Of a stretch of 64,000 bases of DNA, positions 44,605-54,951 are shown piece after piece. A program made the translations under genes and the position numbers. Position 1 is the first letter of the stretch; each line of letters begins with the position of its first letter. The stretch comes from Gemmatimonadota bacterium (GTDB lineage: Bacteria > Gemmatimonadota > Gemmatimonadetes > Longimicrobiales > Gaopeijiaceae), in contig DUBS01000056.1 of NCBI GenBank assembly GCA_012960225.1, positions 46,894-110,893 of the forward strand, given 5' to 3'. Below the pieces are notes generated by a model. That model made no database searches. It was not told where the DNA came from and was given only the letters and a program-made list of their open reading frames with translations.

Positions 44605-47016
44605 ATGGCAAAGCTCATCCGGACTGAAGATCAAATTGAGGTACCTGACCGTCTACCGGTAATCGCGCTTCGAGACCTCGTCTTCTTCCCTTATTCCGTC
44701 CTACCTCTACTCATAGGACGCAGTCGCTCTGTCACAGCCCTTGAGGAAGCAAAGTTAGACAAGGATCTAGTCCTCCTCGTTACCCAACGGGACTCGGCAA
44801 TCGATGATCCCGAAAGTGGAGATCTATTTCGCATAGGAACAATCGCTCGAATCATCCAGGTCACACCTCTACCAGATGGAACTTCGCGGGTAATGCTAGA
44901 AGGACTCGGACGTGCTCGGATCCGGAGGCTCACAACCAAGACTAAAGCTCTACGAGCCACTGTCGAACTATTGACCGCTCGCGAAGCAGAGTCAGATGGT
45001 GAAGCGCCAGCGAACGCTCTATCACTCACTCAGACCGTAGCAAGCCTCTACTCAGAATATACTCGTCTCCACGAAGGGATTCCTGAAGAATTTTCTGGGA
45101 TTCTCTCTGCCGAAGGAGACGGTGTCCAATTCATTCACCTGGTCGCCGCACACCTGATCTTGCCCGCGCTGGACAAACAGGAACTGTTGGAAACCATAGA
45201 TCCGATCGAGCAATTGGAGATCTTACGCCAATTGCTAACACGCGAACTTGAGATCATGCGTATCGAGGCGAAGCTCGACCGGCAAATTCAACTTCATCTG
45301 AAAGAAGAAAAAACGCCTAATCTTGTGCTTGGCCTTGGGGGAATCCGGAAGGACTCGTCACAGGAAGACTTAGACGAGTGGAAGGAGATCGGGCAAGCTA
45401 TTCATGACGCCAATCTTCCTCCTCGTGCTCTGGACCTGGCAAATAAGGAATTGGGCCGTCTGAAAAAGTTGAATCCTGTTGCTCCAGAAGCGGCCGTCAT
45501 TCGAACACACCTTGATTGGATTGTCGAGCTCCCATGGACTGCGCGATCCCAAGACAATTTATCAGTAAAACATGCCTCACAAATCCTTGATTCCGATCAC
45601 TTTGGCTTAATCGAAGTGAAAGAGCGGATTCTCGATCACGTTGCAGTGCTGTCCCTAGTGCGTGAGATGCGTGGACCAATTCTCTGTCTAATTGGGCCTC
45701 CAGGAGTAGGCAAGACCTCGCTAGGCCGAAGCATTGCTCTCGCTTTAGGGCGAGAATTCGTGAGAGTAAGCCTCGGTGGTATCAGGGATGAAGCCGAGAT
45801 TAGAGGACACCGGCGCACCTACGTCGGCGCATTACCAGGACGAATAATCCAAGGCATGCGCCGAAGTGGTACACTTAATCCAGTTTTCCTGCTTGACGAA
45901 ATAGATAAGCTAGCCAGGGACTTCCACGGAGACCCCGGTGCAGCTCTCCTGGAGGTACTGGATCCAGAGCAAAATGCGAACTTCACAGACCATTACCTTG
46001 AACTTGATTACGATCTCTCCGACGTCCTCTTCATAGCAACGGCCAACACACTCCAAGGCATCCCTGAGCCACTGCGCGACCGCATGGAATTGATACGGCT
46101 TCCAAGCTATCTGGATACGGAGAAACGAGAGATCGCGATGCGTTTCCTTTGGCCAAAGCAAATCAAGCGTCACGGACTGAGAGTGGAGGAGATTGCCCTG
46201 TCTCCTGCAGCAGTGCATGATGTGATCGAACGCTATACCCGTGAAGCCGGCGTTAGAGAGCTCGAGAGACGGTTATCACGAATTGCTCGGAAACTGGCAC
46301 GATCTGTAGCAGATGGCCGCAAGATTTCCAGCATATTAGAGCCTCAGAACCTCAAGGAACTGCTTGGCCCTCGTCCCTATGCTCCTCCTGATCGAGACGA
46401 GAACAGTGACCGGATCGGTATTGCTAATGGCCTTGCTTGGACGGCTGCAGGAGGTGCTGTCCTAGATGTCGAGGTAGCTGTGGTTATGGGAACTGGTAAC
46501 CTCAGGCTCACGGGCACTCTCGGTGAAGTCATGAAGGAATCCGCTCACGCTGCGGTCACATACGCCCGTTCACGCTCTTCCCTGCTTAACCTCGACCCCC
46601 AGTTCCACGAGAAAATTGATGTTCACATTCACATTCCAGAAGGTGCGACCCCGAAAGATGGTCCTTCCGCAGGAATTACAATCGCTGTCGCACTAATTTC
46701 AGCCTTAATTGAAACACCGACACGTGCGGACGTTGCTATGACTGGAGAAATCACCCTCCGGGGTCGCGTACTCTCGGTCGGGGGTCTCAAAGAAAAGGCT
46801 GTTGCAGCACTGAGGGGAGGCATACGCCGAGTGGTACTTCCTGCTGCAAATGCACCCGATCTCGAACTTCTACCGGATGAGGTTCACGCGGGTGTGGTAT
46901 TTGAACTAGTCAATACGATGGACGAAGTGATGGATGCTGTTTTAGTTGAAAGTCCGATTAATCAAAGAACACAGGTAGCTACCCCTGGGCTCGGGTTGCC
47001 GTATTCACACGGATGA
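44605..47016 (+). CDS. lon: ATP-dependent protease Lon
   Basis: A cytoplasmic hexameric protease for damaged and regulatory proteins. The N-terminal substrate domain begins LPVIALRDLVFFPYSVLPLL. Walker A is GPPGVGKTSLGRS near residue 365. The C-terminal protease domain has the catalytic serine in PKDGPSAGITIAVA and the lysine in VGGLKEKAVAALRGG. The frame opens at GTG 44557; the ATG at 44605 gives 803 residues and the usual N-terminus, and is preferred. The stop overlaps engB by four bases. It follows clpX after 182 bases, so it likely has its own promoter. Confidence 0.97.
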   Translation: MAKLIRTEDQIEVPDRLPVIALRDLVFFPYSVLPLLIGRSRSVTALEEAKLDKDLVLLVTQRDSAIDDPESGDLFRIGTIARIIQVTPLPDGTSRVMLEGLGRARIRRLTTKTKALRATVELLTAREAESDGEAPANALSLTQTVASLYSEYTRLHEGIPEEFSGILSAEGDGVQFIHLVAAHLILPALDKQELLETIDPIEQLEILRQLLTRELEIMRIEAKLDRQIQLHLKEEKTPNLVLGLGGIRKDSSQEDLDEWKEIGQAIHDANLPPRALDLANKELGRLKKLNPVAPEAAVIRTHLDWIVELPWTARSQDNLSVKHASQILDSDHFGLIEVKERILDHVAVLSLVREMRGPILCLIGPPGVGKTSLGRSIALALGREFVRVSLGGIRDEAEIRGHRRTYVGALPGRIIQGMRRSGTLNPVFLLDEIDKLARDFHGDPGAALLEVLDPEQNANFTDHYLELDYDLSDVLFIATANTLQGIPEPLRDRMELIRLPSYLDTEKREIAMRFLWPKQIKRHGLRVEEIALSPAAVHDVIERYTREAGVRELERRLSRIARKLARSVADGRKISSILEPQNLKELLGPRPYAPPDRDENSDRIGIANGLAWTAAGGAVLDVEVAVVMGTGNLRLTGTLGEVMKESAHAAVTYARSRSSLLNLDPQFHEKIDVHIHIPEGATPKDGPSAGITIAVALISALIETPTRADVAMTGEITLRGRVLSVGGLKEKAVAALRGGIRRVVLPAANAPDLELLPDEVHAGVVFELVNTMDEVMDAVLVESPINQRTQVATPGLGLPYSHG

Positions 47017-47615
47017 AGATTCGAACTGTTGAGTATTCAGGAACACTAGCTAAGCCCGGAGGGGAAATTCCTGGCACGCTTCCTCAGATCGCTTTCTTGG
47101 GCCGCTCGAACGTTGGAAAATCTTCCTTAATCAATACACTTCTCAAAAGGACTCGCAGCAAATTAGCTCACGTGTCTGCAACCCCTGGAAAGACAAAAAC
47201 CATCAATTTTTTTCTGGTAAATGAGCGCTTCTTTCTGGTTGATCTACCTGGTTATGGCTATGCCCGAGCACCAAAGCATATGCGAGATTCCTGGATAGAA
47301 CTGATAGACTGGTATCTAAGAGAGACCAGCTACCTTAAGGGATTGGTACACTTAATAGATGCTCGGAGAAAGCCAACAAAACATGACTTAGAGATAGCAT
47401 CATACCTTTCTGAGCTAGGTATCCCTGCTGTAGCCGTACTCACAAAAATGGACAAGCTAAAGAAAAGTCAGTGTCTCCCTGCTGTCGAATGTGCTTGTGA
47501 AGAGTTGGGTTTTGATGAAGACCAGGTGGTCCCTTTTTCTTCAAAAACTGGAGTGGGTCGTAAAGCTTTACTTAAAGCTCTGGACGATCTAGTAACGGAA
47601 ACCGGGGCAACTTAA
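47013..47615 (+). CDS. engB: Ribosome-biogenesis GTPase EngB (YsxC/YihA)
   Basis: A GTPase needed for large ribosomal subunit assembly. The G motifs are FLGRSNVGKSSLINTLL (G1), TPGKTKTINFF (G2), DLPGYGYARA (G3), TKMDKLKKS (G4) and FSSKTGVGRKAL (G5). The 200 residues are normal. It overlaps lon by four bases (ATGA), so the two are translationally coupled, as in many bacteria. Confidence 0.96.
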   Translation: MKIRTVEYSGTLAKPGGEIPGTLPQIAFLGRSNVGKSSLINTLLKRTRSKLAHVSATPGKTKTINFFLVNERFFLVDLPGYGYARAPKHMRDSWIELIDWYLRETSYLKGLVHLIDARRKPTKHDLEIASYLSELGIPAVAVLTKMDKLKKSQCLPAVECACEELGFDEDQVVPFSSKTGVGRKALLKALDDLVTETGAT

Positions 47616-47669
47616 ACCTGCTGCGTCAATCACTTATCGATAAATATCAAGTACAAGGTTCGGGTGAGG

Positions 47670-49280
47670 TCATCCATCTAATTCGTACTTAGAAATCTTC
47701 CTGTAGAGAGTCCTTTCCCCAATCCCTAAGAGCTTAGCAGCCTTCCGGCGATTCCCTCCTACCGAAGATAGTACGGCTGAAATCGTTTGACGTTCTACGT
47801 CTTCCATAGTCATTCCAGGTCGAAACACGACAGGTTCATCGAATGGAGAGCTTAGCTTCCATCCAGAATCTGCGACGGGAAATTCCTCGGAGACTGCAAT
47901 GCCGCGCTGTGAAGTTAAGGCTCCAATCTCTATGACTGAATCAATCGGTTTATCACCAGATACAGATCCCACTGTGCCTATGACGGTTTCACCATTAGTC
48001 GTAAGACCTTCACCGCTCCTATAAGCTTCGAACTCTTTTCTTAAATCATCCATATCGAGGCGAAGATCTACCAACGTTCGGAATACGAACTCGAGTTCCG
48101 GTTTCAGATGCTTTTGGACTTCGCCTGAATGCACAGTTTGATCGATCAAAGCGGGCAAGAGAGCTTGCCCTCCACCTGTGCGAACCTCCTCAGGAATATC
48201 TTCGGGCCGTATCACCCGGCCTGGAGCTAGAACAACCATGGATTCAACCAGATTCTTGAGTTCTCGGACATTACCTGGCCACAAGTAATTTACGAGAATC
48301 TCCATCGCATCTGAGGAGATACCGTGGAAGTCACGATCATGCCGACTAGAAGCTTCTAGCACGAATGTTTCTACAAGAGTGGGGACATCCGCCTTCCGGT
48401 CACGGAGCGCTGGAAGCGTTATAGAGAGGACATTTAGGCGAAAGTAAAGATCTCTTCGGAATCTACCGAGAGATACCAGCCTCCGGAGGTCCTGATTTGT
48501 GGCCGCAACGATTCGAACATCAACCTTGATACTCTTCTCGCCACCAACCTTATGAAACTCTTTCTGTTCAAGCACCCGGAGAAGTTTGGTCTGCGTTAAC
48601 AAAGCCATATCACCGATCTCGTCCAGGAATATTGTCCCACCATTTGATATTTCAAATAGTCCTCGACGGGAAGCAATCGCACCGGTAAAAGCCCCTTTCT
48701 CGTGTCCGAACAACTCTGATTCCAGCAGTGTATCTGAAAGCGCGGCGACATTAACTGCTATAAAGGGTTCATGCCGACGTGGTGAGAGTGCATGAATTCC
48801 TCGTGCGACCAGCTCTTTTCCCGTCCCCGATTCTCCGGTAACAAGCACGGTAGATTCAACCGGTGCGATTTGTACTACTCGTTCGAGCGCTTCGATCATC
48901 GCATCCGTCTCACCAACAATACCGGTTAAACGCTGAAGGCGCCGGCGCTCAATGAGACGGCTCCCGAGAAGGATCACGTCACTAGTCAATGAAGGATTAT
49001 CAAATACTTCATCAACATCCTGACTCATCTCTGCGACTAATGGCTGCGAACTGATTACAAAAACAGGTATATGGAGCTTGTCACGGGCCTGAATGACTAA
49101 GGAACTTTGTCCTTGTTCAGCCCCTCCAGTCAGTACGAGTAGAACGGCGCCGTCCTCGGCTGATAGCTCTTCGTCAGGCGTGACTAGGTCAGTGGAATAA
49201 CCTGAAGACTTGAAACCATCACGCAGAAGACCAGCGGTTGACAGGTCATGGGTCGAAATCAGTACTTGACCCTCATTCAC
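47670..49280 (-). CDS. Sigma-54-dependent transcriptional activator with degenerate receiver domain
   Basis: A bacterial enhancer-binding protein of 536 residues. Residues 1-115 look like a response-regulator receiver, but the phosphorylation aspartate position reads VLLVLTGG and the conserved lysine position reads DNPS, so it is probably not phosphorylated. The AAA+ domain (about 118-360) has Walker A GESGTGKE, the sigma-54 contact loop GAFTGA and Walker [13 protein letters not shown]. An unusually long linker (about 360-490) precedes a Fis-type HTH ([20 protein letters not shown]). It overlaps mogA by four bases. No partner kinase or rpoN is in the window. Confidence 0.92.
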   Translation of the reverse strand: MNEGQVLISTHDLSTAGLLRDGFKSSGYSTDLVTPDEELSAEDGAVLLVLTGGAEQGQSSLVIQARDKLHIPVFVISSQPLVAEMSQDVDEVFDNPSLTSDVILLGSRLIERRRLQRLTGIVGETDAMIEALERVVQIAPVESTVLVTGESGTGKELVARGIHALSPRRHEPFIAVNVAALSDTLLESELFGHEKGAFTGAIASRRGLFEISNGGTIFLDEIGDMALLTQTKLLRVLEQKEFHKVGGEKSIKVDVRIVAATNQDLRRLVSLGRFRRDLYFRLNVLSITLPALRDRKADVPTLVETFVLEASSRHDRDFHGISSDAMEILVNYLWPGNVRELKNLVESMVVLAPGRVIRPEDIPEEVRTGGGQALLPALIDQTVHSGEVQKHLKPELEFVFRTLVDLRLDMDDLRKEFEAYRSGEGLTTNGETVIGTVGSVSGDKPIDSVIEIGALTSQRGIAVSEEFPVADSGWKLSSPFDEPVVFRPGMTMEDVERQTISAVLSSVGGNRRKAAKLLGIGERTLYRKISKYELDG

Positions 49281-49777
49281 GACAGATCTCCCTGCTCATC
49301 GTGAGGCACGCGCTCATTTCTAAGTAGCTCTGTGGCGTGAGCAAGGAGTGGTTGAAGCACCGACAGACCATCCCTTACTCCCCCTGGACTCCCAGGAAGG
49401 TTCACAATGAGTGTCTGGCCACGGGTTCCGCACACACCTCGTGAAAGCACTGAAAAGAGCGTGCTCTCGCGACCTACTCTCCGTATCTCCTCGGCTATCC
49501 CAGGAGCCTCACGGTCTAGTACAGCACGTGTCGCTTCAGGGGTGACATCACGCATGGTCAGCCCAGTTCCTCCAGTGGTCACTAGCAGATCGAGATCCAA
49601 TTCATCCACCCAAGAGATCAGTACCCGTGTGATTGCTGAAGTCTCATCAGGAACTACTTCACGCGCTCCCACCTGATACTCGTGGGTCGCGCACCACTCC
49701 GTGATTAGTGATCCACTGCGATCTTCGCGCTGGCCACTGGCACATCCGTCACTGACCGTCAGGATTCCGATACGCAT
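49277..49777 (-). CDS. mogA: Molybdopterin adenylyltransferase MogA/MoaB
   Basis: Adenylylates molybdopterin before MoeA inserts molybdenum. The 166 residues include [18 protein letters not shown] at the start, the substrate-binding [18 protein letters not shown], and [20 protein letters not shown]. MogA and MoaB are not easily separated by eye. It follows gcvT by 19 bases and its stop overlaps the sigma-54 activator start. Confidence 0.93.
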   Translation of the reverse strand: MRIGILTVSDGCASGQREDRSGSLITEWCATHEYQVGAREVVPDETSAITRVLISWVDELDLDLLVTTGGTGLTMRDVTPEATRAVLDREAPGIAEEIRRVGRESTLFSVLSRGVCGTRGQTLIVNLPGSPGGVRDGLSVLQPLLAHATELLRNERVPHDEQGDLS

Positions 49778-49796
49778 AGACTAGGGTAAAAAGGTT

Positions 49797-50906
49797 TTAG
49801 CGCCTGATTGAACTATCTGTATAGAACGGAGGACGCTGCACATGGACCTCTGCTGGACGGCCGCGTACATCGACTTGAAGAGCGGTGTCGGCCTTGGCCA
49901 TTTCCGATGGCACGTAACCCAAAGCAATCCCCGCACCAAGAGATGGGCTCATGGTACCGCTGGTGATCCGGCCCACAGCTTTGCCGTTCGACAGAATCGG
50001 GTACCCAGGCCGTGGGAAAGCCCTTCCTTCGACTCTCATACCAACCAATCGACGGGCTACTCCATTCTCTTTTTGCGCCACGAGAGCATCCCTACCCACA
50101 AAATCACCGTTATCTAGCTTCGTAATCCACCCGAGTCCGGATTCAAGTGTCGTATGATTTTCATCGAGATCGTTACCATATAAGGAATATCCCATCTCAA
50201 GTCGCAGTGAATCTCGCGCACCTAATCCTGCTGGTACTAGGCCTTGAGGGGAACCAGCAAGGAGGAGCGCATCCCACACTTGCGGAGCATCCTCAGCGGC
50301 GGTGTAAAGCTCAAAGCCATCCTCTCCGGTATAACCCGTTCCACTAACTACAGCCGGGACGTTGGCGACCTCTCCTTCAGAGAAGCGGTAGTACTCTATT
50401 GAATCAACATCAGGATTAGTAAGAGGCTTTAGAATTTCCCTTGCAGCTGGGCCTTGAAGTGCTATAAGAGCGGTTGCCTCTGAAGCATCCTCAAGCTCTA
50501 CGTCAAAAGTGTCTGCGTGCTGCTGAATCCACTCCAGATCCTTTGCCTGATTGGCAGCGTTCACCACCAGCATGAACCGATCAGAAAAACGATAGATCAA
50601 GAGATCATCGATAATGCCGCCCGATTCGAGACACATAGCAGAGTACTGTGCTTGTCCGATTTCGATTTTCGATGCGTCGTTTACTGTAATGTACTGAACA
50701 AGGGCCAAAGCTTGTGGGCCTCGGACGATGAACTCACCCATGTGAGAGACATCGAAGAGACCCGCTGTTTCTCTAACTGCAGTATGCTCTGCGATTATTC
50801 CAGTTTGGTACTGCACTGGCATTTCAAATCCTGCAAATGGGACGATCTTCCCACCGGCAGCCACATGCCGGTCGTAGAGGGATGTACGCTTCAGTGGCTT
50901 GTTCAT
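49797..50906 (-). CDS. gcvT: Glycine cleavage system T protein (aminomethyltransferase)
   Basis: Transfers the methylene unit from lipoyl-bound glycine to tetrahydrofolate. The 369 residues begin KRTSLYDRHVAAGGKIVPFA and carry AVRETAGLFDVSHMGEF with the catalytic aspartate, and SGTGYTGEDGFELY, GLGARDSLRLEMGYSLYGND in the folate pocket. The other glycine cleavage genes (gcvH, gcvP) are not in this window. It overlaps argF by four bases. Confidence 0.97.
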   Translation of the reverse strand: MNKPLKRTSLYDRHVAAGGKIVPFAGFEMPVQYQTGIIAEHTAVRETAGLFDVSHMGEFIVRGPQALALVQYITVNDASKIEIGQAQYSAMCLESGGIIDDLLIYRFSDRFMLVVNAANQAKDLEWIQQHADTFDVELEDASEATALIALQGPAAREILKPLTNPDVDSIEYYRFSEGEVANVPAVVSGTGYTGEDGFELYTAAEDAPQVWDALLLAGSPQGLVPAGLGARDSLRLEMGYSLYGNDLDENHTTLESGLGWITKLDNGDFVGRDALVAQKENGVARRLVGMRVEGRAFPRPGYPILSNGKAVGRITSGTMSPSLGAGIALGYVPSEMAKADTALQVDVRGRPAEVHVQRPPFYTDSSIRR

Positions 50907-51814
50907 CCCAAGAGTTCCAAGAGAATCGCCTTCTGGGCATGAAGCCGATTTTCCGCCTCGTTAAAGATCCTGGACTGTGTTCCGTCAATGACTGAGCTAC
51001 TCACCTCTTCTCCTCTATGAGCAGGCAAGCAGTGGAGAAACATCGCCTCCGGAATCGCTTGCTCCATCAGAGCATCATCGACCGAGAAGCCAGCAAATGC
51101 TCCCATCCGTTCTCGAGCCTCCTCTTCTTGTCCCATCGAAGCCCACACATCTGTCGTCACAACATCCGCCCCCTGAACGGCTTCAAAAGGGTCTCTTGTA
51201 AGGAGGATGTCGGCCATTTTCCCGGCACGTTTAAAGATCGAAGGGTCCGGATCGTAACCCTCGGGACAAGCTAAACGAACTGAAAATCCTAGTCGGTACG
51301 CAGCATTCAACCAAGAGTTTGCCATGTTGTTCCCGTCACCAATCCAAGCGACAGTTCGCTCTGGATAGTTCGGACCAAATTCCTCAGCAACAGTCTGCAA
51401 GTCTGCGACCACCTGACAAGGGTGCAGCAAATCTGTGAGACCGTTTATTACCGGTACCGAGGAATGCCGAGATAGCTCTTCCACTTCTTCGTGGCCAAAC
51501 GTACGAATCATGATACCGTCAACGTAGCGTGATAGAACTTTGGCCGTATCGTGAATCGGCTCTCCCCGTCCGATCTGGCTGTCATGATCAGAGATAAAAA
51601 GCGCATGGCCACCCAGCTGAGTCATGCCAACTTCAAATGAAATCCTGGTCCGAGTTGAACTCTTACGGAAAATCATTGCCAAACTCTTGCCAGTCAGTTG
51701 GCTATGGTCTTCGCCCACTTTCAGTCTACGGGCTCGGTTGAGGAGTTCCGTTAACTCATTAGAGCTAAAGTCAGCGATCGACAAAAAATCTCGCTTACGC
51801 ATAACGAAGCTCAT
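50903..51814 (-). CDS. argF: Ornithine carbamoyltransferase
   Basis: Makes citrulline from ornithine and carbamoyl phosphate in arginine synthesis. The carbamoyl-phosphate motif STRTRISFEVGM is near residue 52, with HPCQVVADLQT and the ornithine motif MFLHCLPAHRGEEV further on. The 303 residues are normal for the anabolic enzyme. It lies nine bases after hslU and overlaps gcvT by four. No arg operator is evident. Confidence 0.95.
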   Translation of the reverse strand: MSFVMRKRDFLSIADFSSNELTELLNRARRLKVGEDHSQLTGKSLAMIFRKSSTRTRISFEVGMTQLGGHALFISDHDSQIGRGEPIHDTAKVLSRYVDGIMIRTFGHEEVEELSRHSSVPVINGLTDLLHPCQVVADLQTVAEEFGPNYPERTVAWIGDGNNMANSWLNAAYRLGFSVRLACPEGYDPDPSIFKRAGKMADILLTRDPFEAVQGADVVTTDVWASMGQEEEARERMGAFAGFSVDDALMEQAIPEAMFLHCLPAHRGEEVSSSVIDGTQSRIFNEAENRLHAQKAILLELLG

Positions 51815-51823
51815 AAAACATAC

Positions 51824-53305
51824 CTAAAGGATGTAGCGGCTAAGGTCTTCGTCGGTCGCTACTTTTTCGAGTCGCTCTTTCACAAAGGCCTGGTCAACAA
51901 GGATCGACTCTATCCCAGATTCAGGAAGCTTGAATAGCACATCCTCTAGCAGGGTTGTCATCACAGTTTGTAATCGGCGGGCACCGATATTTTCCATACG
52001 CTCGTTCAGTTGCATCGCGATATGTGCGATCTCAGCTACTCCATCATCACTGAACTCAATCGATGATCCCTCTGTCTCGATCATAGCCCGGTACTGCTCC
52101 AGAAGAGCATTCTTGGGCTCCTTCAGGATGCGAACAAAGTCTTTTTCAACCAGGGTCTGCAGTTCGACCCTAATCGGAAAGCGACCTTGGAGCTCAGGGA
52201 TAAGGTCTGACGGTTTTGCCACGTGGAAGGCACCCGCGGCTATAAAAAGGATATGATCTGTTCGTACCAAACCGTACTTGGTCGTGACGGTCGACCCTTC
52301 CACAATCGGTAAGAGATCCCGTTGCACCCCTTCGCGACTAACATCTGGGCCTTGGCCACTGCGCGCGCCCGCAACCTTATCGATCTCATCTAGAAAGACG
52401 ATACCCATTTCTTCCGCCCTGTAGAGGGCTTCATTCACAACCTCATCCATATCAACGAGCTTATCGAGCTCGTCCTGGATAAGAATCCGACGTGCTTCTG
52501 CAACCGTAACGACTCTGCTCTTTGTGCGCTTGGGGAGCATGTCTTGAAGCATCTCAGTGAAACTATGATCGAGTCCATCACCAGCCCCGCCCATCGGGAT
52601 CATCATCCCCTCTATGTTGGCAGATTGGCTAACCTCAATTTCGATCTCACGTTCATCTAACTTCCCATCAATGAGAAGCTGTCGAAGCTTTTCACGAGAC
52701 CGTTGCCTCCGGTCTTGGATCCCTTCTCCTTCCTCTTCCGAAACTCCCGCTGGTCCTGCAATAAAGATGTGAGGACCCTCTCCATTAGTTTCTTCTGCCT
52801 GATCCGGATTCAAGGCTGGTAGCAGGAGATCAAGGATTCGATCATCTACACGCTTTTCAGCGACTTCCTGCATCTCATGCTCTCGGTTTGCCCGCACGAG
52901 ATTTACCGAGATATCCACCAGGTCACGTATCATCGATTCTACGTCGCGGCCGACATAGCCAACTTCCGTAAATTTAGAAGCTTCCACCTTAAGGAAAGGC
53001 GCACCAGCTAGTCGTGCTAATCGTCGAGCAATCTCGGTTTTTCCAACACCGGTTGAACCTATGAGAATCAGGTTACTGGGGGCGATCTCCTGCCTCATCT
53101 CATCCTCGACCTGCTGCCGGCGCCATCGATTGCGGAGTACTATGGCAACTGCCTTCTTGGCGTCATCTTGGCCAACGATGTACTTATCGAGTTCAGATAC
53201 AATTTGCCTTGGAGTCAGCTCATCAAGCCACATCGAATCCTTGGACTCGTCTTCCACTATTGTAGATGTGGCTTTGTCTTGGTGCTCAAGCACCTTGCTC
53301 GTCAT
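51824..53305 (-). CDS. hslU: HslU (ClpY) ATPase subunit of the HslVU protease
   Basis: An AAA+ unfoldase that feeds HslV. Walker A is [19 protein letters not shown], followed by [20 protein letters not shown], the intermediate domain at about 135-270 and Walker [14 protein letters not shown]. The C-terminus ends in DLSRYIL, the hydrophobic tail that inserts into HslV. The first about 25 residues extend beyond the E. coli form. It overlaps hslV by four bases. Confidence 0.97.
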   Translation of the reverse strand: MTSKVLEHQDKATSTIVEDESKDSMWLDELTPRQIVSELDKYIVGQDDAKKAVAIVLRNRWRRQQVEDEMRQEIAPSNLILIGSTGVGKTEIARRLARLAGAPFLKVEASKFTEVGYVGRDVESMIRDLVDISVNLVRANREHEMQEVAEKRVDDRILDLLLPALNPDQAEETNGEGPHIFIAGPAGVSEEEGEGIQDRRQRSREKLRQLLIDGKLDEREIEIEVSQSANIEGMMIPMGGAGDGLDHSFTEMLQDMLPKRTKSRVVTVAEARRILIQDELDKLVDMDEVVNEALYRAEEMGIVFLDEIDKVAGARSGQGPDVSREGVQRDLLPIVEGSTVTTKYGLVRTDHILFIAAGAFHVAKPSDLIPELQGRFPIRVELQTLVEKDFVRILKEPKNALLEQYRAMIETEGSSIEFSDDGVAEIAHIAMQLNERMENIGARRLQTVMTTLLEDVLFKLPESGIESILVDQAFVKERLEKVATDEDLSRYIL

Positions 53306-53865
53306 ACTGTTTCTCCCGCGTCAACACCCAGCTCGTGTACGACGATCTCATTATTCGTGTAAATACAAATCTCCGCTGAAATTTCGAGAGCACGCTGAAC
53401 CACACCCTGTGCATCAAGATCAGAGGAATCCTTGAGGGCACGTGCCGCTGCCAACGCATAGGAACCACCGGACCCAATAGCTAGAATCCCATCGTCGGGC
53501 TCAATAACGTCTCCCGTGCCGCTGACTAGAAACAAGTGATCTTTGTCAGCCACTGCCAAGAGAGCATCAAGACGACGCAGATACCGGTCCATTCTCCAGT
53601 CTTTTGCGAGTTCGACTACCGCCTTGGGCATATTTGCAGGGAAGCGCTCAAGCTTTTCCTCGAGTTTCTCAAACAAAGTGAAGGCATCTGCTACAGCTCC
53701 TGCGAACCCAGCTAGAATCGTACCATCTTTAACCACCCGGACCTTTCGTGCCCTGCCCTTAACAACTGTGTCACCCATAGTGACTTGCCCATCTCCACCC
53801 ATAGCTATACGGCCATCCTTCCGAACAGCAAGCACCGTAGTGGCATGAACAGACGGAAGAGTCAT
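53302..53865 (-). CDS. hslV: HslV (ClpQ) peptidase subunit of the HslVU protease
   Basis: A proteasome-like threonine protease. After an eight-residue propeptide (MTLPSVHA) the mature chain begins [20 protein letters not shown], with the first Thr as nucleophile. The motif [15 protein letters not shown] and the later [14 protein letters not shown] are typical. The 187 residues are normal. The gene heads the hslV-hslU-argF-gcvT-mogA series. A candidate promoter lies at 53900-53929 and a shared palindrome at 53970-53982. Confidence 0.97.
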   Translation of the reverse strand: MTLPSVHATTVLAVRKDGRIAMGGDGQVTMGDTVVKGRARKVRVVKDGTILAGFAGAVADAFTLFEKLEEKLERFPANMPKAVVELAKDWRMDRYLRRLDALLAVADKDHLFLVSGTGDVIEPDDGILAIGSGGSYALAAARALKDSSDLDAQGVVQRALEISAEICIYTNNEIVVHELGVDAGETV

Positions 53866-53899
53866 AGAAGAGGTCTCCGGCTAATACGTTGGATCGAGG

Positions 53900-53929
53900 A
53901 TATTACCCATAAGAAACTACAAGTCTCAA
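53900..53929 (-). promoter_or_regulatory. Candidate hslVU promoter
   Basis: On the minus strand TTGAGA (plus 53924-53929) and TAATAT (53900-53905) are 18 bases apart, placing the start point about 30 bases before the hslV ATG. The -35 matches 5/6 and the -10 4/6 of the sigma-70 consensus. Confidence 0.4.
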
Positions 53930-53969
53930 TGCCCCGATTTATTGCGAGGGGCTAATCTAACTTCAGTAG

Positions 53970-53982
53970 TGCCAAAATGGCA
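53970..53982. promoter_or_regulatory. 13-base palindrome upstream of hslV (shared motif, copy 2)
   Basis: Read in the direction of hslV, the site is TGCCATTTTGGCA, a perfect 5-bp inverted repeat with a 3-base centre, 104 bases from the hslV start. It differs from the dnaK site by one base. It lies 16 bases after the xerC stop, but there is no T-run to make it a terminator. Confidence 0.45.
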
Positions 53983-53998
53983 GGCTTAGACGAGCTCT

Positions 53999-54925
53999 CT
54001 ACTTACTTCGAGGGTGTGCGTCCCTATAGACTTTTCGTAAACGCTCTTTAGTTGTATGCGTGTAAATCTGGGTCGTTGAAAGCGACACGTGCCCGAGAAG
54101 CTCCTTTACCGCAAGAAGATCGGCGCCCGCATCCAATAGATGCGTCGCGAATGAATGCCGTAGTGCATGAGAAGAGAGTCCACGGGAGCCAGCCGCCACT
54201 TCAAAACACTTGGAAACAGCAGCTTGGATCGAGCGTCGTGAGAGCCTTCCGCCCCTAGCATTCACAAGGAGTGCATCTTCCACATGGTTCCGAACCTCTC
54301 TCCTGCGTGGCTCATACCTGTCGAGTGCTCGGAGGGCAGATTCTGTTACTGGAACTATCCTCTCTTTCCGCCCCTTCCCGATTACACGAACGAACTTAGA
54401 CGAGCTATCGATAGACTTCAGATCCAAACTGTGAAGCTCTGCTAGACGTAAGCCACTACCATAAAGTAGTTCCAATATCAGAAGCTCACGTGTGGCCCCA
54501 AGTGTGTTCCTTTCCGCATTTCGCTCGGCCTCTTCGAACACCAGATGAATGTCCCCTGCAGACAAATGTCCAGGCAGTCTCTTTTCTGCCTTTGGGGGAC
54601 GAACGGCACTAGTGGGGTCAATATCAATGCTGCCCTCAATATGCAGGAAATTGAAAAACGAACGAGCAGCAGAAAGCTTCCGAGCAATCGTGCGCTTTGA
54701 GAGTCCCATTCTGTCCAGCCAGCCTAGAAATCCTCTTAGCGCGAGCCGGTCGACATCCGAATCCGACCATGTCCAGTTCGGCCGGCCGAGGTACTCCGTC
54801 AAAAAAAGATCCAACTGACTGAGGTCCCGTTGATAAGCTTTCACGGTATTCTTGGATAGTTGGCGCTCCATAGCCAAGTGCGCCAGAAATTCCCTTACCT
54901 CTCGGCGAAGAGTCACTTCGCTCAT
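53999..54925 (-). CDS. xerC: Tyrosine recombinase XerC/XerD
   Basis: Site-specific recombinase that resolves chromosome dimers at dif. The N-terminal SAM-like domain (about 1-90) has KNTVKAYQRDLSQLDLF. The catalytic domain shows the first arginine in LLYGSGLRLAELHSLDL, GKGRKERIVPV with the lysine, HALRHSFATHLLDAGADL with the H-x-x-R pair, then GHVSLSTTQIYTHTTKERL with the histidine and the tyrosine nucleophile. Its place between trmFO and hslV matches the xerC (codV) position in Bacilli. XerC and XerD cannot be told apart with certainty. Confidence 0.93.
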   Translation of the reverse strand: MSEVTLRREVREFLAHLAMERQLSKNTVKAYQRDLSQLDLFLTEYLGRPNWTWSDSDVDRLALRGFLGWLDRMGLSKRTIARKLSAARSFFNFLHIEGSIDIDPTSAVRPPKAEKRLPGHLSAGDIHLVFEEAERNAERNTLGATRELLILELLYGSGLRLAELHSLDLKSIDSSSKFVRVIGKGRKERIVPVTESALRALDRYEPRRREVRNHVEDALLVNARGGRLSRRSIQAAVSKCFEVAAGSRGLSSHALRHSFATHLLDAGADLLAVKELLGHVSLSTTQIYTHTTKERLRKVYRDAHPRSK

Positions 54926-54951
54926 TTGGCCCCCGTGTTTACCCAGCGGCG

